From the IMG/VR virus record IMGVR_UViG_3300037294_000371, positions 1 to 48,042 of that record: a stretch of DNA of 48,042 nucleotides. One strand, 5' to 3'. The number at the start of each line of letters is the position of its first letter. Position 1 is the stretch's first letter. Source of the DNA: a virus. Positions 8,124 through 15,775 of the stretch are shown in pieces. The position numbers and the translations under genes are program-made. The notes beneath the pieces were generated by a model, which was not told the DNA's origin, searched no databases, and was given only the letters and a program-made list of their open reading frames with translations.

Positions 8124-8729
8124 TTATTTAAGTGTTGTTGTCCAGTCTTCACTTGAAAAAGAAGATTCATCTATAAAGTTAGATAGTCTACTAGTTTCGT
8201 GTTTACCATCTTTTTTATATATAAAGTAATCAGCCTGCTGAAGATATTGGTAATTATCTAACGAATCAATGTATACTTTCGCAGCGTTTAAAACATCGTC
8301 TTTTGAATAAGAAGGATTGCTAAAAAACCATCTAGAAAGTTTATCATAACAACTGTCATGACTACCCATACTACCAATTTTTAATCCTTTCCATAAACTA
8401 CGATATTCTTCCGTAAATCCAGACAAACCATTTTTAACTTCTCTTGTAGATTTCTTAACAACCTTTTTTTCTTTTGTTGTATTTAAACCTTCTATTTCTA
8501 AATAATCTATTAATAAATTACCTTTTTCTCTAATAATTAATATTTCTTCATTGTTTTCTAATATTATTTTTATAAAGTTTTTATTTTGTAATTCTTTTTT
8601 AACACTATCTACAACTGAATAACCTACAAGAGGATACTTAATTGTAAGTAATGTCAGAAACTCAACTAATGAAATATTAGAATTATCTAGAAAATTAAAA
8701 TCTAAAATTAATGCTAATTTGTTTTTCAC
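8124..8729 (-). CDS. phage protein with C-terminal RSLWKGLKIGSMGS-type domain
   Basis: The first ~80 of 201 residues look like a winged-helix fold (L-V-E-F-L-T-L-L-T-I then beta strands). A lysine-rich linker leads to a C-terminal domain with S-L-W-K-G-L-K-I-G-S-M-G-S, R-W-F, A-A-K-V-Y-I-D-S-L-D-N-Y and A-D-Y-F-I-Y-K. I recall this C-terminal arrangement as common in Bacteroidota phages without known function. DNA binding or helicase loading is only a guess from the winged-helix impression and the replication context. Confidence 0.65.
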   Translation of the reverse strand: MKNKLALILDFNFLDNSNISLVEFLTLLTIKYPLVGYSVVDSVKKELQNKNFIKIILENNEEILIIREKGNLLIDYLEIEGLNTTKEKKVVKKSTREVKNGLSGFTEEYRSLWKGLKIGSMGSHDSCYDKLSRWFFSNPSYSKDDVLNAAKVYIDSLDNYQYLQQADYFIYKKDGKHETSRLSNFIDESSFSSEDWTTTLK

Positions 8730-8749
8730 TTGTTTTTAGTTTACTAAAA

Positions 8750-9040
8750 TTATTTTTCTTTAGTTATAATAATACTACTTGGTGTAAGATTTCTAATACC
8801 ATTTGTAGTGTTGTACACCTGTATTGTATTATTGGTTTTTTCAATAATTTTTGAAGGTGTAAGTTCTTTGATACCATTTGTTGTATTGTATACATTTGTG
8901 GTATTGCCATTTGTTTGTATTACTTGTGACGGTGTTAAACTTCTAATACCGTTTTCTGTTTTATAAACTTCTGTTGTTTTTTGCTGAGCATTCACGTTAC
9001 AAAACGTAAATAGTACAATCAATAATAATATTTTCTTCAT
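8750..9040 (-). CDS. exported protein with three internal repeats
   Basis: The preferred start is ATG 9040 (MKKILLLIVLF), giving 96 residues with a classical signal peptide ending near N-V-N-A-Q. The mature part is three copies of a ~25-residue unit of the form V-Y-x-T-x-N-G-I-R-x-L-T-P-S-x-I-I. The start at 9070 would put charged residues ahead of the signal peptide and overlap the 29-residue ORF at 9042-9131, so it is less likely. A secreted repeat protein inside a replication operon is unusual; a periplasmic or surface role is inferred. Confidence 0.65.
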   Translation of the reverse strand: MKKILLLIVLFTFCNVNAQQKTTEVYKTENGIRSLTPSQVIQTNGNTTNVYNTTNGIKELTPSKIIEKTNNTIQVYNTTNGIRNLTPSSIIITKEK

Positions 9041-9041
9041 T

Positions 9042-9131
9042 TTATTTTCTTTTACGAAGAAACCACGCAATGGCGATTATCAATAACAAGTAACCAAATA
9101 CCATGTCAAAGCCATAAATTGTTTCTTCCAT
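9042..9131 (-). CDS. 29-residue single-pass membrane peptide
   Basis: The frame reads MEETIYGFDMVFG, then a hydrophobic helix (Y-L-L-L-I-I-A-I-A-W-F-L), then R-K-R-K. The ATG shares its A with the stop of the upstream zinc-ribbon gene (TAATG), and the TAA ends one base before the start of the exported repeat protein. This tight coupling on both sides supports a real tiny gene. Function unknown. Confidence 0.5.
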   Translation of the reverse strand: MEETIYGFDMVFGYLLLIIAIAWFLRKRK

Positions 9132-9322
9132 TATAATTCATTTTCAAATTCAAAATCATCTTCATTCATTGAAAAAAGATAATCACTTTCTAGTTCACTT
9201 GTAACAACTCCTTCAGCTTTACATAAAGTACAGTTTTGATACTCAAAACCTTTTTTACCATTTGCTTTAGGTTGCATAATTTCTTTAGCACCTAAACATT
9301 TTGGACATCTTTTATTTTTCAT
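9131..9322 (-). CDS. small zinc-ribbon protein (DnaJ-type knuckle)
   Basis: Two CxxC pairs (C-P-K-C-L-G-A near residue 6 and C-T-L-C near 31) form a single zinc knuckle like one repeat of the DnaJ cysteine-rich domain. The C-terminus of the 63-residue protein is strongly acidic. No J-domain is present. A zinc-binding adaptor role is inferred. Confidence 0.6.
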   Translation of the reverse strand: MKNKRCPKCLGAKEIMQPKANGKKGFEYQNCTLCKAEGVVTSELESDYLFSMNEDDFEFENEL

Positions 9323-9324
9323 AT

Positions 9325-9537
9325 TTAATAGTTTTTACAATATTTTATTTTATCTGATTCCAACTTCCAATTTTCATTGTCAATTTCTAAATAATCCATT
9401 ATCTGATGAATTGTTACATCCATGTCTAAATCTTTTTGAATTTGTTCTGAAATTAATATAGGATTAGTAATATTGTGTTCTTCCATAACTAAATCTATTG
9501 CAAAAACATATTCTGGTTGATTAATTGTCATTTCCAA
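9325..9537 (-). CDS. small hypothetical protein, predicted helical
   Basis: The product is a 70-residue acidic protein with segments suggestive of a small helix-turn-helix (N-P-I-L-I-S-E-Q-I-Q-K-D-L-D-M-D-V-T-I-H-Q-I split over two helices). The start overlaps the preceding gene by 17 nt. No family recognised. Confidence 0.5.
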   Translation of the reverse strand: MEMTINQPEYVFAIDLVMEEHNITNPILISEQIQKDLDMDVTIHQIMDYLEIDNENWKLESDKIKYCKNY

Positions 9538-9787
9538 TTATTTTATCAATTCTGTAAACTGAATTCAATGTCTCAAACGTGTTTTCATCAATAATTCTAG
9601 TTACTGGTGATGTTGATATACCTCCAAGATGTGGTTTACTATAATGAATAGGTAGTAAATTAAATCTTTCTCCTATTATTGGTTGTTTAGTAAAAATACC
9701 CTCATAGTGATCTTCTAAATCTCCATATCCTGTTTTACCATGAACAGGTTTATCAACAGATCCTAATTTTTTAATTTTGTACTTCAT
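9521..9787 (-). CDS. small hypothetical protein, beta-rich
   Basis: The 88-residue product contains Y-E-G-I-F-T-K-Q-P-I-I-G-E-R-F-N and T-R-I-I-D-E-N-T-F-E-T-L-N-S-V-Y, a pattern of short beta strands as in small barrel proteins of phages. It sits directly downstream of DNA polymerase. Function unknown. Confidence 0.55.
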   Translation of the reverse strand: MKYKIKKLGSVDKPVHGKTGYGDLEDHYEGIFTKQPIIGERFNLLPIHYSKPHLGGISTSPVTRIIDENTFETLNSVYRIDKIIGNDN

Positions 9788-9809
9788 AACTATTTAAGTT
9801 TATTAATTA

Positions 9810-11828
9810 TTAAAATAATTTTAATTGATTAAAGTTATTTATCTCATCAATTATTCTCTGTGTTTTACTAATGTAGTAAGAATAATTAACGTTGTATTCA
9901 TTAAAAGGTTTCTCTTCATAGTTATTAAACAATATGACACCTTCACCTACATTTACATGCATCATTGTAGCATCTCCATAAATTAAAAGATCAATACTTT
10001 TTATTAATTGCTCTTCACTTAAGGGTTTCCAATTGGGGTAATCTTCTCTATTGTGTTTAGAAATTAATTCATTTGTTAATCTATCTCGATCTGTTTCAGA
10101 ATAAACTTTTGATTTCTTTTGTTTAAACAAGTATAAACCTTTTTTACTAAAATAATATCTATTCAATTGTTGTTGAACCTTTCCACTATGAAATACAGCA
10201 AAATCTTTACCTATTTTATTAGATTTACAATAATCATAGATATGTAGTTTGTATTTTTCAGGATTACTAATAAACTCACTTGGTGAAATATTATTAATAT
10301 AATAGTTGTGTAAAGCTTTTGATATTACTAACTCGTCTGTTGAATCACCTAAAGGAATTTCTTTCTGACCTTTTTCATTAAAATCTAATTTAAAGAAACC
10401 TTTACGTTTGACATCACCAGATTTAGTTTTACATATATAGTTATTTACATTTTTATATATGATTTTATCGTAATGTTCATGTTCTAAATCTAATTGAAAT
10501 TTATTACAAACCATATTGAGAATATCTTTATACTGTTGAATTTGATGTTTTGGAACAATTACTTCAATACCGTCAGTATTTGCTGAAACAACTTGCCAGT
10601 TATTAATTAAACACGATTCAATACATTTAGTAAGAATCAATTGACCAATTAGTCTCATTCGCATTGCACCTTCAGGAAAGTATAACCAACCATGTTCCAT
10701 ATCCAGTAAACCTGATGTTGAATTAAGAATTAACTTAAAGAATGTGTCTTTTTGTTTTTCTTTTGCTTTTTTAGCAATAATTCTTTCATCTTTTACTTGA
10801 ATATATTTGTTTAGAACTTCAGGAAATCTAATACATTTATAATTTATTATTAAATTAGGATATAAAGAAGCTACATCAGAAGTTAAAACATCATAATCAT
10901 CATTACTTTGATATTGTTCATTTTCATTTATAGAATGTAAACCACCAACACCATAGGTTAATCGTATAGAAGTGTTATTGTAGTTAACTAACAGTTCTCT
11001 ACTGAATTTATCTTTTGACTTTAATATGTCATTCCACAATTCTTTAAATATAGGAAGTTTAAATTCAGGATCAAAACCTTTTAACACATCGTTAAGATAC
11101 ATGTCACCTTTTTCAAATCTTTGATTTCTTACATAAAAAGGTTTTTTATGTGTAATTCTACAATAATCTAAAAGTAGTGCTTCAGAAGCAATCTTAGTCG
11201 CATCCATAGACCAACAGTCAATATCATACTCTTTAACAATGTTTGCACGAAGTTTGATGTCATCCTGCATTTTAATAGTAAGTAATTCAAGAATACCTAA
11301 ATCATGTGTGTAATTATAATAACGTAATTTTGGTAACTGATCTATTGTTAAGACAGAGTCGTGTCTATAAGGTAATTCTTGAACAACAGGATAACCTAGT
11401 TGAATACCTAAAGACTTTAAACTGATTTTTTTAGATATTCTTAACATCTTAGACCAATACGCAAACAAATCAATGTCAATCCACTTTGTCTTTAAATACT
11501 TAACTTTTTTAATTTCGTCATCTTGATAATTTTCACCATAAATTATTTTATCTGAAAAATATTTCAAACTTGAAGTTACATTTGCCCAATTTAAATCTCG
11601 ATATTTGCTGTAATTTAACAACAAATATTTAATAACTTGATTGTCGTAATGTATACCATTAAAACTGATTAAAAAACCTTCATAATTTAAAAACCAATTG
11701 TAAATTTCTTTTAATTCATTTTTTTCTTCACTAATTTCGTAAAAAACAATTTCTTTTGTGTCAAAGTTTTTAATTCCAACACAAAAAAAGTTGTGAAAAC
11801 ATTCAATATCATATAATTCTTTTTTCAT
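9810..11828 (-). CDS. family B DNA polymerase with 3'-5' exonuclease
   Basis: The 672-residue protein has exonuclease motifs D7-x-E9, F-N-G-I-H-Y-D (N57, D62) and Y-N-Y-T-H-D (about 172-177). Polymerase motif A is S-D-V-A-S-L-Y-P (D319). Motif B is K366-L-I-L-N-S-T-S-G. Motif C is A-N-T-D-G (N418-T-D420), where the usual first aspartate is asparagine. K-R-K-G-F-F-K follows. The order and spacing match family B enzymes; it is shorter than cellular ones. It should replicate the phage genome with the primase and helicase of this arm. Confidence 0.9.
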   Translation of the reverse strand: MKKELYDIECFHNFFCVGIKNFDTKEIVFYEISEEKNELKEIYNWFLNYEGFLISFNGIHYDNQVIKYLLLNYSKYRDLNWANVTSSLKYFSDKIIYGENYQDDEIKKVKYLKTKWIDIDLFAYWSKMLRISKKISLKSLGIQLGYPVVQELPYRHDSVLTIDQLPKLRYYNYTHDLGILELLTIKMQDDIKLRANIVKEYDIDCWSMDATKIASEALLLDYCRITHKKPFYVRNQRFEKGDMYLNDVLKGFDPEFKLPIFKELWNDILKSKDKFSRELLVNYNNTSIRLTYGVGGLHSINENEQYQSNDDYDVLTSDVASLYPNLIINYKCIRFPEVLNKYIQVKDERIIAKKAKEKQKDTFFKLILNSTSGLLDMEHGWLYFPEGAMRMRLIGQLILTKCIESCLINNWQVVSANTDGIEVIVPKHQIQQYKDILNMVCNKFQLDLEHEHYDKIIYKNVNNYICKTKSGDVKRKGFFKLDFNEKGQKEIPLGDSTDELVISKALHNYYINNISPSEFISNPEKYKLHIYDYCKSNKIGKDFAVFHSGKVQQQLNRYYFSKKGLYLFKQKKSKVYSETDRDRLTNELISKHNREDYPNWKPLSEEQLIKSIDLLIYGDATMMHVNVGEGVILFNNYEEKPFNEYNVNYSYYISKTQRIIDEINNFNQLKLF

Positions 11829-11870
11829 TTAATTGTTTTAGATGAGTCATATCTTTAAAACAAACAAGAA

Positions 11871-12320
11871 TTAATTAACTGTCTGAAGATCGTTAATTTT
11901 TTTACTATTTTTTTCCTTAACCATTTTAAACAAAGTAAACCATGAATATTCTGAATCACCTTTTTGTGCACTTACATCATTTGAAGTATGATTATGGTAA
12001 AGCATTACACTTTTTGAAATATTACCACAAAACATTGTATACAGATCTTTTAAAACACCAGTTTCTATACATCTGGGTTTTAAATCAATTAGTTCATTCA
12101 TTAATTCAACAACTGTTGTTCCAGGGTAATAAGTTGTAATGATTTCAAACACGTCGTCAAAAGATCTATATCTTCCTTCTTCACATTGTAACTCAAGAAA
12201 ACCTGAATCTGTATACGAAGAAAGACTTGTTAGATATCCTTTTCTAAATGTAGAAGAAAAAAAAAGTGTTAAAAATTGCTTTATTGTTTCCTGTTTTTTG
12301 ATTTTTACATATAATGCCAT
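11871..12320 (-). CDS. paralogue family member D (LQC/YRSF/FCG motifs), unknown function
   Basis: The 149-residue product has Q-F-L-T-L-F-F-S at 15-22, L-Q-C at 44-46, R-Y-R-S-F-D-D at 50-56, a helix with Y-Y-P-G-T-T, and M-F-C-G-N at 96-100, then a Y-S-W-F segment. It aligns by motif order with members A, B and C. The 5' end touches the upstream gene stop at 12320. It lies upstream of DNA polymerase in the same transcript. Confidence 0.7.
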   Translation of the reverse strand: MALYVKIKKQETIKQFLTLFFSSTFRKGYLTSLSSYTDSGFLELQCEEGRYRSFDDVFEIITTYYPGTTVVELMNELIDLKPRCIETGVLKDLYTMFCGNISKSVMLYHNHTSNDVSAQKGDSEYSWFTLFKMVKEKNSKKINDLQTVN

Positions 12321-13117
12321 TATTTGTTAATTTTAGTTTTTACTAATTGTTTTAGAGATTCTGTAATAGTTTTACAATTGGAATTGTTAATATTTAAACA
12401 ATTTTTAACAATATCATTTAAACTTAAACAAGGTTTGTTCATTAATATATATTCTTCAGCTTTTTCTTTAGTAAAAAAAGTTAAAAGTTTACAATCCCTA
12501 TAATAGCTACTGGCTGTTTGTTCACAAATATTGGTTTTATTTTTATCATTAAATGGTGTTACTAAAACATAAAATTTATCTTCTTCAAAAATACCAACAC
12601 CATCTTCTGTCGTAAATAATGGTTTTTTGGAAATATATATAGTGAAATTATTTCTTTTATCTAAATCATGACATAGTACACCTCCTAAAGTATCACAATA
12701 AAATCTTAATTGTTCATGTGAAATGTAAAGTTCTGTAATAGTACCATATTCTTTATTGTCATTATCTAATTGAATTTTATCCCCAATAGTAAATACTTCA
12801 CCATCTGATAATCTTTTAATTGAATGAATTTTTAATTGAGATAAGCAGTAATTATATTCATTATATTTTAATTCATAATGAAAATACCTACCATCTTTTT
12901 GTAATTTATATATTTTATTATTTACATTAATAAAACTTAATATCTCATAATCTTTTTCAACAATTTTTTCCCAAAATTCTGGATGTTGCTCTGGTTTAAA
13001 CCAAAGACTCATCCAAGAATGAGATTTATTTGATTGCAGTGACTCTTTTTCTATAGAAATATATCCCATTTTGGGACTGTTTTCAAACGGTAGTTTTTTT
13101 ATAAGTTTGTATTTCAT
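12320..13117 (-). CDS. multi-domain phage hypothetical protein
   Basis: Several small beta domains are suggested in the 265 residues: P-E-F-W-E-K-I-V-E-K-D-Y-E-I-L-S-F-I near residue 46, then G-E-V-F-T-I-G-D-K-I, then G-T-I-T-E-L-Y-I. The C-terminal segment (F-F-T-K-E-K-A-E-E-Y-I and P-C-L-S-L-N-D-I-V) is a recurring ending in proteins of Bacteroidota phages, from memory. The ATG overlaps the TGA of the 25-residue ORF upstream. Related in style to 13193-13975. Function unknown. Confidence 0.65.
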   Translation of the reverse strand: MKYKLIKKLPFENSPKMGYISIEKESLQSNKSHSWMSLWFKPEQHPEFWEKIVEKDYEILSFINVNNKIYKLQKDGRYFHYELKYNEYNYCLSQLKIHSIKRLSDGEVFTIGDKIQLDNDNKEYGTITELYISHEQLRFYCDTLGGVLCHDLDKRNNFTIYISKKPLFTTEDGVGIFEEDKFYVLVTPFNDKNKTNICEQTASSYYRDCKLLTFFTKEKAEEYILMNKPCLSLNDIVKNCLNINNSNCKTITESLKQLVKTKINK

Positions 13118-13191
13118 GATGCTACAGTTTCATTATTAAACCATCTGCCGTCTAACTCCATTTCTTCTAAGTAATCTATTTCATTTTCCAT
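13114..13191 (-). CDS. 25-residue acidic micro-ORF
   Basis: The frame MENEIDYLEEMELDGRWF plus a short tail ends in ATGA, overlapping the start of the 12320-13117 gene, which is the usual sign of translational coupling. It begins two bases from the stop of the gene at 13193-13975. Too short for family assignment. Confidence 0.4.
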   Translation of the reverse strand: MENEIDYLEEMELDGRWFNNETVAS

Positions 13192-13192
13192 G

Positions 13193-13975
13193 TTATTTAA
13201 TTATTTCAGCCCATTCATTACTATCCTCGCTATATACACAACCATAAAAATTATTTTGACTACCTGATTCTATAGTATCAAAAACAATGTTACTACAATT
13301 TTGAGTATTGTGATTTTTTACTGTAAAAATTTCAAAAGATGCTGCTGATTTGAATTTAGTCCCAACAGGATATAATCTTTTAGCTTTTTCTAGTAAAGAT
13401 TCTTCTTCAACTACTTTAGTTTCAATATAATGTTCAATTTTATCAATGCCAATACCGTAAAGTATATGTAATTCTGTAATAGCACAAACGTTACTTAAAT
13501 CATTTGTATATCTAAATGCTAGTATTCTAAATTTAATACCTCTATTAATACCATTAAAAGGCGTTACTGAGTCACCAACATGAAATTGATTACCTTCATT
13601 GTTCTGAACTTCAAGAATTACTGTTTTGTCATAGATTGTTTTACGATCACCTACTTTTATTACCTTGAACCAAGGTAATGGTTTAATTTCTTTAGTTTTT
13701 TTTACAAATGATTTCATAGCTTCACTATATTCTACATATTTATCTAATTTAATACAAGTTTCCAGCCAATGTTTTTTTTCAGCTTTAGCTTTTCTAAAAA
13801 CATAAGAATCTTTATTAAAATTACCATATTTAAACAGTTTTTTAAAACTTCCATTTTGATACACATTAAAACAGTTTTCAATGTCCTTTTCTAATTTAAA
13901 TATATAAACAAGAGAGTTACTTTCTATAGTGTAAATTTCATTTTCAATTAAATCTTTTTTTTGTATAATTTTCAT
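13193..13975 (-). CDS. multi-domain phage hypothetical protein
   Basis: The 260-residue product has a beta-rich start (E-N-E-I-Y-T-I-E-S-N-S-L-V-Y-I-F), then Q-F-H-V-G-D-S-V-T-P-F and A-I-T-E-L-H-I, echoing G-D-K-I and T-I-T-E-L-Y-I of the 12320-13117 product. The C-terminus contains L-Y-P-V-G-T-K-F and V-Y-S-E-D-S-N-E-W-A-E-I-I, a pattern I recall from hypothetical proteins of Bacteroidota phages. Possibly a distant paralogue of its downstream neighbour. Confidence 0.6.
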   Translation of the reverse strand: MKIIQKKDLIENEIYTIESNSLVYIFKLEKDIENCFNVYQNGSFKKLFKYGNFNKDSYVFRKAKAEKKHWLETCIKLDKYVEYSEAMKSFVKKTKEIKPLPWFKVIKVGDRKTIYDKTVILEVQNNEGNQFHVGDSVTPFNGINRGIKFRILAFRYTNDLSNVCAITELHILYGIGIDKIEHYIETKVVEEESLLEKAKRLYPVGTKFKSAASFEIFTVKNHNTQNCSNIVFDTIESGSQNNFYGCVYSEDSNEWAEIIK

Positions 13976-14027
13976 AATTTTTATTAATTAGTTATTGTTT
14001 TTTTTATTCATAATATAGTTTTTAAAA

Positions 14028-14082
14028 AAATATGAGTTACTAACGCCGTCTCTAAGAGTTTACATTGTTTTCACTCATATTT
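14028..14082 (-). ncRNA. stem-loop with 10-bp closing helix, downstream of tRNA-Glu
   Basis: AAATATGAGT (14028-14037) and ACTCATATTT (14073-14082) pair perfectly over 10 bp around a 35-nt interior that contains a CTCT/AGAG repeat. On the minus strand a run of seven U follows the 3' arm, so it can serve as a terminator or 3' processing signal after the tRNA. The large interior loop is atypical for a simple terminator. Confidence 0.5.
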
Positions 14083-14134
14083 AAACTAACTAAAACCATC
14101 CGCAGATGTAACTAAAATTATGAAATTTAGTTTG

Positions 14135-14206
14135 TAGTCTTAGAGAGAATCGAACTCTCGTTAGTTGGTCGAAAACCAACTGTCCTAACCACTAGACGAT
14201 AAGACC
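14135..14206 (-). tRNA. tRNA-Glu (UUC)
   Basis: On the minus strand: acceptor GGTCTTA/TAAGACT (first pair G-U), D arm GTCTAGTGGTTAGGAC, anticodon arm GTTGG-TTTTCGA-CCAAC with anticodon TTC after U33, and T arm GAGAG-TTCGATT-CTCTC. Discriminator is A and no CCA is encoded. GAA codons are abundant in the phage genes, so it may supplement host decoding. Confidence 0.93.
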
Positions 14207-14216
14207 CATAACAAGT

Positions 14217-14447
14217 TCACAACCAACGAGGTGGTTTTTCTGAAATTGCTGGCAGTTTAAATTTAATATAATACATCCAAACCACTATAGATGGTAATAT
14301 AGTTATACTGAAAAATAAATTAAGTCTTACATCTTCCCATGACCAAATGTTTTCATATCCAGTGCTAGAAATTACTAATTTTTTGTTTAAATAATAACAA
14401 ATAATTACAATTGCTAAATATATTAGTATTCCGATAAATGTTTCCAT
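14217..14447 (-). CDS. small membrane protein, two transmembrane segments
   Basis: The 76-residue product has an N-terminal helix (I-G-I-L-I-Y-L-A-I-V-I-I-C-Y-Y) and a second around residues 46-62 (L-F-F-S-I-T-I-L-P-S-I-V-V-W). It ends P-P-R-W-L. It is just upstream of tRNA-Glu. Function unknown. Confidence 0.55.
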   Translation of the reverse strand: METFIGILIYLAIVIICYYLNKKLVISSTGYENIWSWEDVRLNLFFSITILPSIVVWMYYIKFKLPAISEKPPRWL

Positions 14448-14458
14448 AATTTTTAGTT

Positions 14459-14548
14459 TTAGTTATTTTTTAATGCATTTTGAAGATCAATTTTGTTAAA
14501 TAAATGAACAAACACAATTTCACCGTTAGAGAACAATAATTTTATCAT
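14459..14548 (-). CDS. 29-residue hypothetical peptide
   Basis: The ATG at 14548 starts MIKLLFSNGEIVFVHLFNK and a short tail follows before TAA. It lies between two genes with normal spacing and follows an A-rich leader containing AACTAAAAATC. The predicted product is a short beta hairpin plus helix. Low information content. Confidence 0.35.
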   Translation of the reverse strand: MIKLLFSNGEIVFVHLFNKIDLQNALKNN

Positions 14549-14562
14549 TTTGTTTTTGATTT

Positions 14563-14817
14563 TTAGTTTTTATTCAACGATAACCATTTTTTAAATTCAT
14601 CAAAACAGTTCAATGATATTAAATGTGCGTTATCAATGTAAGGTTTATTAGAACCTTTGTAATTTTTAGAATTAGATTTAGCAAAATGTTTTTTCCATTC
14701 ACTTGTTTCTGCAAATCTTAAGAACAAGACATTTAAATCTTTTTCTCTTATTTCTAAATGTTTTGATATATAGTTTTTTACACCATATAAAGATCGTAAT
14801 TTATCTACAATACTCAT
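14563..14817 (-). CDS. small hypothetical protein
   Basis: The product is an 84-residue basic, helical protein (V-D-K-L-R-S-L-Y-G-V then W-K-K-H-F and F-D-E-F-K-K-W-L). No motif is recognised. Immediately upstream lies a gene-free structured region. Confidence 0.5.
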   Translation of the reverse strand: MSIVDKLRSLYGVKNYISKHLEIREKDLNVLFLRFAETSEWKKHFAKSNSKNYKGSNKPYIDNAHLISLNCFDEFKKWLSLNKN

Positions 14818-14850
14818 AACATACAGTTTTTAATTATTTAGGTTTAAAGG

Positions 14851-14925
14851 AGTAAACTTAATTACTCCTCAACCTGTTTTTACATATACCGTCCATTTGA
14901 TTAAGCTACGGTAAAAGAGCTGACG
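14851..14925 (-). ncRNA. gene-free stretch with two stem-loops
   Basis: Two hairpins are visible: GGAGTAA/TTACTCC (14851-14870, 6-nt loop) and, in minus sense, TACCGT/ACGGTA around a 15-nt loop (roughly 14885-14912). They lie between the tRNA-like element at 14930 and the gene at 14563-14817. They could be RNA processing or termination signals. Confidence 0.35.
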
Positions 14926-14929
14926 AAAA

Positions 14930-14997
14930 GATGAAGACAGGATTCAAACCTGTGTTTCTACTGGTTGTAGAGTTCTTAAACGCTAGAGGACATCATC
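14930..14997 (-). tRNA. tRNA-like element with non-canonical anticodon arm
   Basis: In minus sense: acceptor GATGATG/CTTCATC (6 of 7 pairs), a weak D arm TCT/AGA, and a perfect T arm ACAGG-TTTGAAT-CCTGT. The middle arm is either TCTAC/GTAGA with a 5-nt loop or a 4-bp stem with loop CAACCAG, which lacks U33. No amino acid identity can be assigned. A degenerate tRNA or a tRNA mimic is possible. Confidence 0.45.
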
Positions 14998-15000
14998 TTT

Positions 15001-15070
15001 AAAATATTTTCAGTGGAAAACTTATTATCTGAAATTTCTTCGAGAGCTTTTGCTCAAGTCCCAATATTTT
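15001..15070 (-). ncRNA. small three-way-junction RNA
   Basis: AAAATATT (15001-15008) pairs with AATATTTT (15063-15070). Inside lie TTTCAG/CTGAAA (15008-15013 with 15029-15034) and GAGC-TTTT-GCTC (15044-15055). No ORF is present. It directly follows, in sequence, the tRNA-like element at 14930-14997, so both may be processed from one transcript. The remaining bases up to 15195 show no gene. Confidence 0.4.
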
Positions 15071-15195
15071 ATTCTAAACAATAAATCTAATTTACTATAC
15101 ATTTCTGATTAAATTTATTGGTTAATAACTGTCTTTAATTTAGTTTTTTAAATTCTTTATATAAATAATCAACTGAATGATTTAACTGCGTTGTA

Positions 15196-15525
15196 TCATA
15201 ATGTTTTGCTTAATTCATTAAACATTTTCATTCCAATATGTTTTGTTTCAATCTTTTTGATTTTAACAGGGATAGTCCAAGTCGCAGACTTATCATTAAA
15301 TCTAAAGTTGTTTAAAACAAAATTCCAGTACAATTGCCAAAGATAGGTAAAATGTGGTTTAGTTAAATAACCATTTTTGTTGTACTTGTTTTTAATACTA
15401 CTAAATTCGTTTTGTTGCACAAGACGTAATTGTTTAAATATTCCTACTGATTCAACAGCTTTTAACATTGACGTAACCTTAATTCCTTGGTATCCTTCTT
15501 TTTGTAATTTTGTAATTGTTGTCAT
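15196..15525 (-). CDS. hypothetical protein
   Basis: The 109-residue product starts T-T-I-T-K-L-Q-K-E-G-Y-Q-G-I-K-V and later has a tryptophan-containing middle (Y-L-W-Q-L-Y-W). It is basic overall. The start overlaps the 3' end of the upstream membrane-protein gene by about 47 nt; a later Met (residue 20) is possible. Function unknown. Confidence 0.5.
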   Translation of the reverse strand: MTTITKLQKEGYQGIKVTSMLKAVESVGIFKQLRLVQQNEFSSIKNKYNKNGYLTKPHFTYLWQLYWNFVLNNFRFNDKSATWTIPVKIKKIETKHIGMKMFNELSKTL

Positions 15526-15775
15526 AATTTTTGTCGTTATTTATCACACTATTAATGTGACTAGTTAGATAGAGTTTATTTTTTTCATGAATTAGTGATG
15601 GACGCTCTGCATTTTCTATACAGAATCCATCACTTTTGTTATTAGAAACATTCATGTCATTAATTAAACTAAGGTTATTAGGTTTTACCTTTTTTTTAGT
15701 ATTGGTTGATAATGAAACAAACAATACAATAAGTAAGAAACAAATGATTCCACTTATAAGTATTATCGATTCCAC
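15479..15775 (-). CDS. single-pass membrane protein, hydrophilic tail
   Basis: In this 98-residue protein, an N-terminal hydrophobic helix (I-I-L-I-S-G-I-I-C-F-L-L-I-V-L-F-V) is followed by an asparagine/lysine-rich tail. The start abuts the stop of 15775-16164. The last third overlaps the next gene, so the C-terminus may be only tolerated coding. Confidence 0.45.
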   Translation of the reverse strand: MESIILISGIICFLLIVLFVSLSTNTKKKVKPNNLSLINDMNVSNNKSDGFCIENAERPSLIHEKNKLYLTSHINSVINNDKNYDNNYKITKRRIPRN

